In this document: positions 8,745 through 17,999 of the stretch, one piece after another
Layout: each line of letters starts with the position of its first letter
Position numbering within the stretch: position 1 is the stretch's first letter
Assembly: GCA_017963165.1 (NCBI GenBank)
Contig: JAGCTZ010000129.1
Location: 1-52,734 of the forward strand
Direction: 5' to 3'
Length of the DNA stretch: 52,734 bases
DNA from: Treponema sp.
GTDB lineage: Bacteria > Spirochaetota > Spirochaetia > Treponematales > Treponemataceae
Translations under genes and position numbers: made by a program
Notes under the pieces: generated by a model
Database searches by the model: none
The model's input: the letters and a program-made list of their open reading frames with translations, nothing else
Told to the model about the DNA's origin: nothing

Positions 8745-9747
8745 AATAAAGTATGCCGACCAGATTGTTGGCGCCCTTAGTATTTTTGCAATTGCCGCTC
8801 TTATTTTTATTACGTTCTTTATTCTTTCTACCCAAAAGTGGTTTGTAAAGAAGCATTATTATTATTCAAAGGTTGCTTCGGCCAGCAGTGTAAGCGAAGG
8901 TATGTCGCTACAATACAAGGGCTTTGGAATTGGTAAAGTAAAAAAAATCAGCCTTCTTGATGATGACTCTGTTGAAGTTCGCTTTTATGTTCTTGATGAA
9001 TATATCGACCGCGTTACCGAAGGTTCTATTGTAGAACTTTCTGTAAGTCCGATTGGTCTTGGCTCTTCTTTGATTTTCTATCAGGGAGCAGGAAGAAAAA
9101 TTATTGAAGATGACTCTTATATTCCGGAAAAAGCAACAGCAGAAGCACAGGAGCTTATAAAATCAGGAAAGGTTGTTATTCCGGAATCGAACGATACACT
9201 TAATACTATTATTGGTTCGGCAACAAGCCTTGTAAATCATATTGACGAGCTTGTTCAGGAAATTACGCAGCTTATTGCAGGAAACGAACAGCTTCCTCTT
9301 GCACAAACAGTTAATGAAATCAATACAATTCTTAAACAGGTTTCTGCACTTTTGTCCGGAGACGATTCAATTCCAATTGCAAATATTATTGATGATCTTG
9401 GTAAGTCTGTTGATTCGCTTAATGCAATCCTGGGTGATGTTAATAATCTTACGAGCGATCCTCAGGGACTTATTCCAAAGCTGCTTGAAACAGAAGAAAG
9501 CAAAGGCACCTTTGACAAGCTTTACGCAGCAATTGATACAACAATTCAGGATTTGAACGGAATCTCTGGTTCTCTTGACAGCGAAATGCCACAGGTTTCT
9601 ATTCTTATGGCTCAGATTCAAACACTGCTTAAACAGGTTCAGGATGTAATGACAGGCTTGAAGAATAATCCTCTGCTTAAAAACGGAGTACCGGAAAGAA
9701 CTGAACAGCAGAATGCAACACCTAAGCTAAGGGAGGAGAATTTCTAA
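8734..9747 (+). CDS. mlaD: MCE (MlaD) domain substrate-binding protein
   Basis: About 337 residues. A single N-terminal membrane anchor (about 10-32) is followed by one MCE domain (about 45-125, with SVSEGMSLQYKGFGIGKVKKI and the VSPIGLGSS segment) and a long helical C-terminal half. It should sit in the periplasm as a ring that binds or channels lipids. A longer frame begins at 8674, but the ATG at 8734 has an AAGAGGA site 5 nt upstream and starts right before the anchor, so it is preferred. The stop codon overlaps the next ATG (TAATG). Confidence 0.9.
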   Translation: MKFKIKYADQIVGALSIFAIAALIFITFFILSTQKWFVKKHYYYSKVASASSVSEGMSLQYKGFGIGKVKKISLLDDDSVEVRFYVLDEYIDRVTEGSIVELSVSPIGLGSSLIFYQGAGRKIIEDDSYIPEKATAEAQELIKSGKVVIPESNDTLNTIIGSATSLVNHIDELVQEITQLIAGNEQLPLAQTVNEINTILKQVSALLSGDDSIPIANIIDDLGKSVDSLNAILGDVNNLTSDPQGLIPKLLETEESKGTFDKLYAAIDTTIQDLNGISGSLDSEMPQVSILMAQIQTLLKQVQDVMTGLKNNPLLKNGVPERTEQQNATPKLREENF

Positions 9748-10667
9748 TGAAAGCACATTTGTCATTATCTGGTTTGGCACGACAATCTCTCCTTCTGATT
9801 ACAGTTCTATTCTTTGTCATTTCCTGTTCTTCTGCCCCAAAACGTTCAATGCAGATTTCGACAATTTATTCTTCTGCCTCCGAAATGATTGAATCGGCAA
9901 ACAGTTGCATTCTTACAGGTGATTATGAAAAGGCAGGCTTCTTTCTTTCTGCCGCAGAAAATCAGGCAATGTCTATAGACAATTATGATTTACTTACAGC
10001 CGCTTCTCTTGCCCGCTGCAGTCTAGCCCTTTCGCAGAACCCACCGCAGCTTGAAACAGCAAAGCAATATATTAATTTTGCACAGAGCTTTGTAAAAAAC
10101 TGCGCAGATCCAAAAAAGCAACAGGCTGTTGTAGCACTTAGTCAGGTTCGTGTTGATGTAGCCCAGGCTAACGAAGGCGTTGAAGGAATAAGCACAGGTT
10201 CTCTTCTTTCAAAACTGGAAGAAAACAAAAAAGGAGTAAAAGGCGATGCTTATTATGAAGCGCAGTTTATTCTTGTAGAAGGTGATGTCTACAAGCTTCA
10301 GAAAAATTATACACAGGCAGACAAATCATATTCTGCTGCTGCAAAGGCTTTTACAGATAACCGTTATCTTTCGGAAATTGGAATCTGCTGGTACAAGGCT
10401 GCACAGGCTCGCTCACTTGCAGGAAATAAAGATAGTGCACTTCAGGCAATGGAACAGGCAGTTTATTATGACCGCGCAGCAGAAAATTCTCTTGCACTTG
10501 GAACAGATTATTATGCGACCGGCTTAATTCTTGCTAAGGGCTCCTCTACTTCGAGCGAAAAAGAACGGGCTATAGAAGCCTTTACACATTCAGCCGAAAT
10601 TTTTACTGCAGTAAATCAAGACGAGCTTGCAAAACGAAGTCGTGCTGCTGCAGAGGAATTAAAATAA
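9747..10667 (+). CDS. Lipoprotein with TPR-like helical repeats, Mla operon
   Basis: 306 residues. A signal peptide with lipobox FVISC gives acylation at Cys27. The mature part is helical and Ala/Tyr rich, with TPR-like pairs such as GDYEKAGFFLSAAENQA, KNYTQADKSYSAAAKAF and GNKDSALQAMEQAVYYD. Its start overlaps the mlaD stop, so it probably works with the lipid transporter, perhaps as the outer-membrane or periplasmic partner (a role filled by MlaA or MlaC elsewhere, to which it is not obviously similar). Function beyond that is unknown. Confidence 0.8.
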   Translation: MKAHLSLSGLARQSLLLITVLFFVISCSSAPKRSMQISTIYSSASEMIESANSCILTGDYEKAGFFLSAAENQAMSIDNYDLLTAASLARCSLALSQNPPQLETAKQYINFAQSFVKNCADPKKQQAVVALSQVRVDVAQANEGVEGISTGSLLSKLEENKKGVKGDAYYEAQFILVEGDVYKLQKNYTQADKSYSAAAKAFTDNRYLSEIGICWYKAAQARSLAGNKDSALQAMEQAVYYDRAAENSLALGTDYYATGLILAKGSSTSSEKERAIEAFTHSAEIFTAVNQDELAKRSRAAAEELK

Positions 10668-10692
10668 TAAGAAATATAATAAGAACGGAAAT

Positions 10693-11445
10693 ATGCAGCA
10701 GAAAAAAGAATGGTTTGAAAAAGATAACTTCTGGATTACCTTTGCTCCAATTATGTTTGATGATGCACGTTGGGCAGAAGCACCTGATGTTGCACGCTAT
10801 GTACAAAAAATTGCAGGTTTAAAAAAGGGGAATTCAGTGCTTGATGCAGGCTGTGGACTTGGAAGAATAAGCGTAGAGCTTGCACTCTTAGGACTTGATG
10901 TTACTGGTGTAGATATAATTCAGGCAGAACTTGATGCAGCTGCTGACAGTGCACAGGCAGAAGGAGTTCCTTTAAACCTTATAAAAGCCGACTTACGAAG
11001 TTTTACAACAGAAAAAAAATATGACTGTGCTGTAAGTCTTTATACCTCCTTTGGTTATTGCGATACGATTGAAGAAGACATGCTTATCTTAAAAAATATT
11101 GCTGCTGCGCTTAAGGACGGCGGAACGTTTATTATTGAATGCACAAGCCGCGAAAGTGCCATTATGTATTTTACAAAAGGAGAATCCTTTGACAGAGCCG
11201 GCTGGCATGTAAATACAGAATTTACAGTTGAAGGCGCATGGGAAGGACTCCGTTCAAAATGGATTCTTACAGATGACAATGGTCATAAAATTGAGCACGA
11301 ATTTGTACAGAGACTTTATTCTGCACAGGATTTATGCAGTCGTCTTATTGATTGCGGTTTTTCACAGGCTAAAGTTTACGGCGATTTTGATTTTTCACCG
11401 TATGACGAGAAGCTTCGCACTATGATAATTGTCGCAAAAAAATAA
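10693..11445 (+). CDS. Class I SAM-dependent methyltransferase
   Basis: 250 residues. The Rossmann-type SAM motifs are clear: VLDAGCGLGRISVELA (motif I, about residues 49-64), VTGVDI (motif II), LIKADLRSF and the YDCAVSLYTSFGY stretch, then GGTFIIE. The C-terminus has the mixed beta strands common in small-molecule or lipid methyltransferases. The substrate cannot be told from sequence. It starts 25 nt after the Mla lipoprotein gene, so it may belong to that transcript, although a TATAAT at 10675-10680 could also start a short independent message. Confidence 0.85.
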   Translation: MQQKKEWFEKDNFWITFAPIMFDDARWAEAPDVARYVQKIAGLKKGNSVLDAGCGLGRISVELALLGLDVTGVDIIQAELDAAADSAQAEGVPLNLIKADLRSFTTEKKYDCAVSLYTSFGYCDTIEEDMLILKNIAAALKDGGTFIIECTSRESAIMYFTKGESFDRAGWHVNTEFTVEGAWEGLRSKWILTDDNGHKIEHEFVQRLYSAQDLCSRLIDCGFSQAKVYGDFDFSPYDEKLRTMIIVAKK

Positions 11446-11459
11446 TTTACAGTCTGACT

Positions 11460-14297
11460 TTACAATCTGAATGTTTCCGGAGCACCAAGATATGAATACG
11501 GGAACGGTTCATTTGCCTTGTGAAGCACAATTTTTTCAAGAACAATATTTGGCGTTACCGGATAGAATCTTAAAATATTCATACCTTCGCGGCAATCTGC
11601 AAAAACAGAGCATATTCGGATATTATTTGTAATATCATTTCCCCATGGCTCCTGATTGTCTCCTACAGCAAATGCTTTTGAATCTACAACATCCTTGTAC
11701 AGCTTTTCGTCATTTATTTCGGCAACAAAAGCAAGCTTATTATCTTTATAAGCAGGGTTCGAAGGATTAAGATAAAAATCAAACTGCATAATTTCGTTCT
11801 GGCGGCAGACAAACCTGTACTCTACGTAAGGAGCATTTTTGCCTTTTGGATATTCTGCAATAACAGGGAATGCTTTTACGGCAGAAAGAGTTTTTCCATA
11901 ACCCGGCAATTCTTCAAAGCCGGCAGGTTCATTTTTCCAAAGACCGTTACCTTTACTGACAAAATGAGCAGCTTCCATAGAAATATAATCTGTTGTCTGA
12001 ATAAAGGTTCCCTTTTCGTAATAACAGTTTGGAACTTCTGCATCGATTTTTACAACAATATGCATACGGCAGCCGTGACCACCATCTGCAGTAATTTCGA
12101 GCATCTGATTTTTCTGGTCACTTTTCTTAAGCTTTTCTCTGTCTACTTTAAGCGTGATTACATCAAGCAGAGCAGCTCTGTCTTTTTTCACAGAATAAGA
12201 AAGCCAGTCCTGTTGAATTTTGATTTCATAAGGAACCATTTTTTTGCAGGCGCTTGCAACAAAAATACGTACCTGATTTACATCCGGATTTTTAAAACCG
12301 TCACAAACAAGGACACGCTTTGTCCAGTCATTTCCGCTTGTTACAACTCCAGAACCTTCTACCCAGGCACAAAGTCTTCCTTTTCGCGTACCCGGAACAT
12401 TTGCAAGAACAGGATATTTGTTTTCTTCTTCGTTCCAGTGAATAAAACCAAAATGTTCTGACCAGCCCATTCCATACCAGCGGCCGCCATCAACCTTATC
12501 GCATTCATCTACAAGAGCCTTGTCAAAATCAAGACATTCAAGCACCTGCTGCGCATAAACATTTGCAGCAAGCATATTGTAAGAAGCGCACCATTGGTTT
12601 TTGCCATTAAGCAGCTGCATTTTTAAAACATTCATTGTACCAACAGCAGGGAAATAAACCTGGGCAAAGAATCCCGGATAAAGCTTTTTAGGAACTTCTT
12701 CCTTAAGTTTAACAGCCGCATCAATTACAGCCTGAGTCTGAGAAAGGATTCTCTCCCCTTCCGAAAAATTAACAGGACTATAAGTATTGCTCCAGATGCA
12801 TTCAGTACGACGCATATTTGCAAGCTTTGTATAATTTTCAAGAATAAAGTTGATTGATTTTTTCTGTTCAGCTGTAAAACCGTCAAACTGCCTGTCTATC
12901 CATTCATGAGTATATTTTTGAGTTGTATAAGAAAGGTCGCTGAATTTTTCGTAATCATAAGCAAGATCAAGAAAATATGAAAGCGGGAATTCATTTGTCA
13001 TGATATCGCCCACATTTACAATCCAAAGCTCGCGGATTCCAAACTCGTACGCAGCTGTCATCTGCTCCTTTACCTTTGGAAGATAATTTGTATTGAGCCA
13101 TTCATAACTAAATGGCCAGCCATGATAATCAAAATGATAGTACATTCCGTAGCCGCCGTTATGGGCACGCATTTTTTCTGTCGGAACTGTACGAAGATTT
13201 CCATGATTATCATCACAAAGCATAAGAGTTACGCCTTCCAGTTCCGGATCGTCCATAAGACCCTTTGTTCGTTTATCTCCATAGAAATAAGGCTCAACCT
13301 CTTTATAAAGGGCAAGCATTCTTGGCACCTTCATTACATCTTCATTTACATATTCGCGGATAAGACGATTCTGAGTTTTAAGAACATCTCTAAGCAAATT
13401 GATATTATCTGCAAGAGTTGCGTTTTTCATGATTGCAGTATCTGCTTCGCCACGCATTCCTACAGTAATTACATTTTCAAATTTTCCGTTGCGCTTAAGA
13501 CCGTCCTCCCAGAATTTTGTAATTCCCTGCTCGTTTGAACGGAAATTCCAGGCGTCTCCATAAATTGAATCAGGACCACGCAAATAGCGGTATTCTTCTC
13601 CGGCACGACAACATGGCTCATGATGGCTTGCACCCATTATCACACCAAGTTCATCTGCAAGCTCTGCATTTTTTAAATCCGGGCCATCATCGCTAAAACG
13701 ACTTGCCCACATTGCAGGCCAAAGATAATTTCCTTTAAGACGAAGCAAAAGCTCAAAAACATTTTCGTACATCTGTGCATTTACGCCGCCAAAATTGTGA
13801 TTCGCCCAGTTTCCAAAGGCTGGCCATTCATCATTAATAAAAAATCCACGGTATTTGACAGAAGGTTCCTTAGAAACAAAAACACCTTCTTCAAGGTCAA
13901 CAAACTTTTTTTTCTGAGGAGCAATATTGCACCAGTTTACAAGCGGAGACACACCAAGTAATTCAGAAAGATGAAAAAGTCCGTAAATTGCACCACGTTT
14001 ATCACTTCCGGAAATTATGATTCTGTTGCTTTCTACTGTAAAAGTATAAACTTCGCGTTTATTAATATTCTGTGCGCCAAGATTTCTTTCAAAGAAAAGA
14101 GAAGTCGGAGCTGTTCCAAAAACAACATAAATTCCTTCTTCCGAAAAAGAATCGCCTTTACGAGTGTCTGTTTCTTTTAGCGCTGTTTCACCGCCGAATA
14201 CGAGCTGAATATCCTTGCAAACCTTAAGCGCAATTTTTTTTACGCCCGAAAGTTCCTTTGAATCGCAGATTAATGTTATACCTTTAGAAATACGCAT
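11460..14297 (-). CDS. Glycoside hydrolase family 115 (xylan alpha-1,2-glucuronidase)
   Basis: 945 residues, the usual GH115 length. It carries the family's long conserved centre: YRGFFINDEWPAFGNW, ENVFELLLRLKGNYLWPAMW, MGASHHEPCCRAGEE, VGMRGEADTA, the MLCDDNHGN segment, GGYGMYYHFDYHG and LWIVNVGDIMTNEFPLSYF. GH115 enzymes remove (4-O-methyl-)glucuronic acid from xylan or xylo-oligosaccharides. There is no signal peptide, so it probably acts in the cytoplasm on imported oligosaccharides. An AAAGGTG site precedes the ATG. The membrane LuxR-type regulator gene ends 71 nt upstream in the same direction, but no transporter or other xylanase gene is near. Confidence 0.92.
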   Translation of the reverse strand: MRISKGITLICDSKELSGVKKIALKVCKDIQLVFGGETALKETDTRKGDSFSEEGIYVVFGTAPTSLFFERNLGAQNINKREVYTFTVESNRIIISGSDKRGAIYGLFHLSELLGVSPLVNWCNIAPQKKKFVDLEEGVFVSKEPSVKYRGFFINDEWPAFGNWANHNFGGVNAQMYENVFELLLRLKGNYLWPAMWASRFSDDGPDLKNAELADELGVIMGASHHEPCCRAGEEYRYLRGPDSIYGDAWNFRSNEQGITKFWEDGLKRNGKFENVITVGMRGEADTAIMKNATLADNINLLRDVLKTQNRLIREYVNEDVMKVPRMLALYKEVEPYFYGDKRTKGLMDDPELEGVTLMLCDDNHGNLRTVPTEKMRAHNGGYGMYYHFDYHGWPFSYEWLNTNYLPKVKEQMTAAYEFGIRELWIVNVGDIMTNEFPLSYFLDLAYDYEKFSDLSYTTQKYTHEWIDRQFDGFTAEQKKSINFILENYTKLANMRRTECIWSNTYSPVNFSEGERILSQTQAVIDAAVKLKEEVPKKLYPGFFAQVYFPAVGTMNVLKMQLLNGKNQWCASYNMLAANVYAQQVLECLDFDKALVDECDKVDGGRWYGMGWSEHFGFIHWNEEENKYPVLANVPGTRKGRLCAWVEGSGVVTSGNDWTKRVLVCDGFKNPDVNQVRIFVASACKKMVPYEIKIQQDWLSYSVKKDRAALLDVITLKVDREKLKKSDQKNQMLEITADGGHGCRMHIVVKIDAEVPNCYYEKGTFIQTTDYISMEAAHFVSKGNGLWKNEPAGFEELPGYGKTLSAVKAFPVIAEYPKGKNAPYVEYRFVCRQNEIMQFDFYLNPSNPAYKDNKLAFVAEINDEKLYKDVVDSKAFAVGDNQEPWGNDITNNIRICSVFADCREGMNILRFYPVTPNIVLEKIVLHKANEPFPYSYLGAPETFRL

Positions 14298-14368
14298 TTT
14301 TTCACCTTTTGAGTTTTTGTTTTTAATATCATAACATAGATTGTTTTTATTTGATATAAAAAAATAAA

Positions 14369-15085
14369 TTATTCGAATTTATATCCAATAAAAAGAGCCT
14401 TAAGGTCGGCTTTTCCGGTGATTCCTAGAACAGTGTAAATGTGAGAAAGATCTTTTTTAATAGCGCTTTCGCTTACATTGTAATCAATTGCCAGAGCCTT
14501 TATTGTTGTATTGTTTACGACAATTTCCTTTATGCAGTTTTTCTGGCGTTCCGAAAACCTGTAATCATCAAGATTTATTGAACCCGTTTGCTTTTTATCA
14601 TAAGCATGACGGAAAAGAAGGTTTATACAGCCGATTGTTGCAAGTGAAAAAAGCGAAATTCCTATATATTCAAAAAAGTTACGGACCCCGCAAGGAATTA
14701 CTAAAAGCAGTTTGATTACTTCTAAAACAAGATAAATTATAAGCCGGGGTTTAGAAGAAAGTCTGTTTTCCAGCAGCAAAAGAATAAAAAGGATTGCTGT
14801 TAAAAAGAGTGCCGTATAAATGCGGCCGTTATAAATATTTGAGAAAGCAAGAATTTCTAAAGCTGAATAATAAAAAATATGTTTTTCATAAAAGAAAAAT
14901 GTAAGTGCACATAATATGAACGCTATTGCCGCAGCAGTATAAGAAATGATTTTTGCAAACGGCATAAGATTGTTTTCATAATCAAAGTCTGTAAAAACAG
15001 AAAGAATAACCATTGTCAGAATATAAACGCAGCCTACTATTGCCATGAGACGAAATGGTTTTTCCAGAAACCTTTTATTCATCAT
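14369..15085 (-). CDS. Membrane-bound LuxR-type (GerE HTH) regulator
   Basis: 238 residues. Five or six membrane segments fill residues of about 10-165, followed by a C-terminal helix-turn-helix of the GerE/LuxR kind (FSERQKNCIKEIVVNNTTI, then the recognition helix in NVSESAIKKDLSHIY). No response-regulator receiver domain is present, so the membrane part is probably the signal input. Such membrane LuxR proteins are frequent in rumen treponemes, usually with unknown signals. Its own promoter appears to lie inside the end of the upstream gene (15094-15122) and would give a message with a 2-nt leader; no ribosome site is visible. The GH115 gene downstream is a candidate target. Confidence 0.85.
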   Translation of the reverse strand: MMNKRFLEKPFRLMAIVGCVYILTMVILSVFTDFDYENNLMPFAKIISYTAAAIAFILCALTFFFYEKHIFYYSALEILAFSNIYNGRIYTALFLTAILFILLLLENRLSSKPRLIIYLVLEVIKLLLVIPCGVRNFFEYIGISLFSLATIGCINLLFRHAYDKKQTGSINLDDYRFSERQKNCIKEIVVNNTTIKALAIDYNVSESAIKKDLSHIYTVLGITGKADLKALFIGYKFE

Positions 15086-15090
15086 ATTAC

Positions 15091-16347
15091 TTAATTATAA
15101 TACGCATAAATAGCATTGTAAATCGTATCCTGCCCATTCAGAAAATCTTCGAGACTTTCTTTAACTTCTACATCGGGCATAGTACCACGGTAAATATCTT
15201 TTGCACGAGCCTTAAGAACAGGAAGATTATCTATTATCTGTGGGAACATAAATTCGCAGCTAAGGTTGTGCAGTTCATACGGCATAACCATCGTATAATT
15301 AAATACAGCTTCCCCAGTTTCTTCGCCAAATACTGTAGCCTCCGGAAAAACATCCAGAAAATTGTTCAAAAACCAGCAGGCAGCGGAATAAGTTCTGCCA
15401 CCAATAACAATGGCTATATTATACTTTAAAAGTTCTTCCCTGTTATCATAAAGCTTATGTCTGAAAAGCTGTGTTATAAACTGCTCACCACCAGCATTAA
15501 GCCTTATATCAAAAACTACTGTATCATAAGCACTGGTTCGCAGCTCTTTCATCAAATCTTCAATTAAATCTGTTGCAGGATAACCGGGAATTCCTTGGCA
15601 TGAGTTATAAGGAATATAGATTGTTTTTCGTTCGGGGCAAGGCTGTAATTCATAATAATTACTTATAAAATAAGGAGAATAAGGATTTGGTTTATCCGGC
15701 TGTATTCCAATCCAATTTGTTTTTCGGACATTTACAAAGCGGCAGGTAAGCTTTTCTGTCTGCCCGTCTTTTGATTCAAGCACATAACTTATTTTATTAT
15801 TTTTGTCGAGCAAATCCGCATATTTAAAATCATAATAACGGGAAGTCTGTGCGGCAAAATATTTAGCACCAATTTCTGTTTCGTATGGAATAAATCTTGC
15901 TAATTCTTTCCAAGCCTGGTCTATAGGCTTGCCACCCATTTCTTTTACCTTCCATCCAATATATTTCTGGTATTTTGGAGTTGTAAAATTAACAAAAAAA
16001 TCATCGCCCATATAATATAAATTTATGGGTGAATGCATAACTGGCTCATCTTCAGAAAATACTTCGGAAAGGCGCAGATGAACTATATGAAAATTGCTTA
16101 AAATTTCTTTGATTCGGAAAATACAGTCTATGCGGTTTACCTTACCATCACGCACATCCTGCTTAAGCTCTTCAAAGGGCTGCGGATCATAAAGAGCTTT
16201 CATAGAAGAGCTTGCCAGGTCTATCTGTATGAACTGAATATCGTAAATTAATTTTTCGGGATCTTCGGTTTGTTTAGTAGTAGCACAGGAGACCGATAGA
16301 AAACAAAATATAAATAATCCTATTAAACTGATTTGTATTTTTTTCAT
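15091..16347 (-). CDS. S41 peptidase-like lipoprotein
   Basis: 418 residues. The lipobox LSVSC predicts lipidation at Cys21. The C-terminal half has the tail-specific protease (S41) core: a strand-turn VFDIRLNAGGEQF and a putative nucleophile Ser in GGRTYSAACWFL, then VFGEETGEAVFN. The Lys that usually follows in C-terminal processing proteases (GxxTxGK) is not evident and no PDZ domain is visible, so it may use another catalytic arrangement or be inactive. GGGAGG precedes the ATG. It lies between the SPFH protein gene and the membrane regulator. Confidence 0.78.
   Translation of the reverse strand: MKKIQISLIGLFIFCFLSVSCATTKQTEDPEKLIYDIQFIQIDLASSSMKALYDPQPFEELKQDVRDGKVNRIDCIFRIKEILSNFHIVHLRLSEVFSEDEPVMHSPINLYYMGDDFFVNFTTPKYQKYIGWKVKEMGGKPIDQAWKELARFIPYETEIGAKYFAAQTSRYYDFKYADLLDKNNKISYVLESKDGQTEKLTCRFVNVRKTNWIGIQPDKPNPYSPYFISNYYELQPCPERKTIYIPYNSCQGIPGYPATDLIEDLMKELRTSAYDTVVFDIRLNAGGEQFITQLFRHKLYDNREELLKYNIAIVIGGRTYSAACWFLNNFLDVFPEATVFGEETGEAVFNYTMVMPYELHNLSCEFMFPQIIDNLPVLKARAKDIYRGTMPDVEVKESLEDFLNGQDTIYNAIYAYYN
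15094..15122 (-). promoter_or_regulatory. Near-leaderless promoter for the membrane LuxR gene
   Basis: On the minus strand TTTACA (15122-15117), a 17-nt spacer and TATAAT (15099-15094) form an almost perfect housekeeping promoter within the last codons of the S41-like gene. Transcription would start about 2 nt before the ATG at 15085, and no Shine-Dalgarno is present. Confidence 0.6.
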
Positions 16348-16384
16348 ATCGGCCTCCCGTGTTATATTTATTTTCCAGTTATAT

Positions 16385-17269
16385 TTATTTCTTTGCTACT
16401 TCAGAAATGCTTGTTACAACGCCAGCAAGGCTCTGCAAATCTGAAGGAATAATAATCTTTGTTGCCTGACCGTCTGCTGCTTTTTCAAAGGCTTCCAGAC
16501 TGCGCAGTTTAAGGACAGCATTATCCATTCCGGCATCCTTGAGCATCTTAAGACCTTCGGCTTTTGCCTGCTGAACTTCGCGGATAGCTTCTGCTTCACC
16601 TTTTGCCTTCTGGATTGCAGCTTCCTTTGCAGCTTCTGCTTCAAGAATAAGAGCCTGCTTCTGACCTTCTGCTTCAAGAATTGCAGACTGTTTGTGACCT
16701 TCGGCAATAAGAATCTGTTCACGTCGTTCGCGTTCTGCTTTCATCTGCTTTTCCATTGCATCGCGGATTGCCTGTGGAGGTTCAATATTTTTAACTTCTA
16801 CACGGTTCACCTTGATTCCCCATGGGTCTGTTGCTTCATCAAGAATAGAACGCATCTTTGTATTGATTACATCGCGGCTTGTAAGCGATTCATCAAGTTC
16901 AAGTTCACCGATGATGTTACGAAGTGTTGTTGCACTAAGATTTTCCAAAGCGTTGATTGGCTGTTCAACACCATAAGTATAAAGTTTAGGGTCTGTAATC
17001 TGGAAATAAACTACCGTATCAATCATCATTGTTACGTTATCGCGTGTAATTACAGGCTGTGGTGGGAAATCAAAAACCTTTTCCTTAAGAGAAACCTTTT
17101 TTACGATACGGTCAAAAAAAGGCAGTTTTACATGAAGACCAACATTCCAGGTTCCGTGATAGGCACCAAGACGTTCAAGAACAAAAGCATTTGACTGTGG
17201 TACAATTCTGATATTTGTGATAATCAGAATCAAAACAAGAACAATTACTGCAATAAGAACATAAATCAT
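16385..17269 (-). CDS. SPFH/Band 7 (stomatin-like) membrane protein
   Basis: 294 residues. One N-terminal membrane segment (1-23) is followed by the SPFH domain (VPQSNAFVLERLGAYHGTW, VKLPFFDRIVKKVSLKE, PQPVITRDNVTM) and a long Ala/Glu/Gln-rich coiled coil (about 185-250). Such proteins form large membrane rings that organise membrane domains and proteases. The NfeD gene ends 12 nt upstream; SPFH-NfeD pairs are a well-known conserved unit. GGAGAT precedes the start codon. Confidence 0.93.
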   Translation of the reverse strand: MIYVLIAVIVLVLILIITNIRIVPQSNAFVLERLGAYHGTWNVGLHVKLPFFDRIVKKVSLKEKVFDFPPQPVITRDNVTMMIDTVVYFQITDPKLYTYGVEQPINALENLSATTLRNIIGELELDESLTSRDVINTKMRSILDEATDPWGIKVNRVEVKNIEPPQAIRDAMEKQMKAERERREQILIAEGHKQSAILEAEGQKQALILEAEAAKEAAIQKAKGEAEAIREVQQAKAEGLKMLKDAGMDNAVLKLRSLEAFEKAADGQATKIIIPSDLQSLAGVVTSISEVAKK

Positions 17270-17281
17270 AAATCATATCTC

Positions 17282-17734
17282 CTATATAGATTTTACATAT
17301 GCCGTAACTCCGGCAATTTCTTCGATAATGCACTTGCTTCCTTCTTCGAGGGTAATATCCTCTTTTACGGCAGCAGTCCATTCCATACCATTGATTTTTA
17401 CGGAACCTTTTTCCAGCGCCGTGATTTTCTTTGTCACAACTCCAATCTGTCCGATTATCCGCTCATAATTTGTTGCAATTTTTTTCTGGTTAAGCTTTTT
17501 CTTTACAACCGGACGTGTAAAAATCAGTAACACAAGGGCAACTACAACAAATATAAATAATTGAGCTGGAAACGGTATTGGCGTAAATGCAAGGAAAACC
17601 ATCAAAAACGCACTGATTCCAAACCAGATGGTAGTAAGAGAAAGTGTCATTGTTTCTATCACCACACAGATGACAGTTACAGCAACCCAAACCCACGGAA
17701 GATTATTACTTAAAACTTGAATAATACTGTCCAT
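17282..17734 (-). CDS. NfeD-like membrane protein
   Basis: 150 residues. Three or four membrane segments (about 15-80) are followed by a C-terminal OB-fold-like domain (IGQIGVVTKKITALEKGSVKINGMEW...). It is the short NfeD type that partners SPFH/stomatin proteins. The start is supported by CAGGAGG. A small hairpin, TTGGG-CGAGC-CCCAA on the minus strand (about 17750-17764), sits just before that site. Role beyond membrane organisation is unknown. Confidence 0.88.
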   Translation of the reverse strand: MDSIIQVLSNNLPWVWVAVTVICVVIETMTLSLTTIWFGISAFLMVFLAFTPIPFPAQLFIFVVVALVLLIFTRPVVKKKLNQKKIATNYERIIGQIGVVTKKITALEKGSVKINGMEWTAAVKEDITLEEGSKCIIEEIAGVTAYVKSI

Positions 17735-17804
17735 AGTCTACCTCCTGATTGGGGCTCGCCCAACCTCTGAGTTTAATATACGGTCAAAAGTGTGGGAATG
17801 CAAC

Positions 17805-17867
17805 GGTGACATTGGTTACTTTTGGGGTAACATTGGTCACTTAAAGGGGTGACAAATGTTACTTTTG
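17805..17867. repeat. Three tandem 21-22 bp dyad repeats
   Basis: Three copies beginning at 17805, 17826 and 17848 share the form GGTRACATTGGTYACTT. Each holds GTRAC-N4-GTYAC, and neighbouring copies are complementary in their half sites (GTGAC with GTCAC, GTTAC with GTAAC), so the array can fold. It lies in the 265-bp gap between nfeD (minus) and addB (plus). It could be an operator cluster or a dispersed repeat; nothing in the sequence decides. Confidence 0.7.
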
Positions 17868-17891
17868 TATGATAAGGAAACATATATACCT

Positions 17892-17953
17892 GAACTTTTA
17901 TGTCATCGAGCGAACAGAAAGATTATGACGTTCGTTCGACGCCATAAAAGTTC
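17892..17953. repeat. Long hairpin repeat, family A copy 2
   Basis: Outer arms GAACTTTTATG (17892-17902) and CATAAAAGTTC (17943-17953) pair perfectly. Inner arms CGAGCGAAC (17907-17915) and GTTCGTTCG (17930-17938) pair with one G-T. The core, including the single-stranded ATTATGACGTTCG stretch and the ACGCCAT flank, matches the element at 2484-2557 read on the opposite strand, while the outer arms differ completely. Confidence 0.8.
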
Positions 17954-17986
17954 CGGCACGATGTTTTTTTCTTAAATATTCTGTGT

Positions 17987-17992
17987 TATAAT
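17987..17992 (+). promoter_or_regulatory. Probable -10 element giving a leaderless addB message
   Basis: TATAAT at 17987-17992 is followed by 7 nt and then the addB ATG at 18000, placing transcription start at 17999-18000. No ribosome site is present and the -35 region is only a T-run. Confidence 0.5.
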
Positions 17993-17999
17993 AGTAAAC

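Noticed and set aside
10675..10687. Leaderless promoter for the methyltransferase gene
   Set aside because: A TATAAT is present but 12 nt from the ATG, with no -35 at 17 nt and a co-directional gene only 25 nt upstream; operon transcription is simpler.
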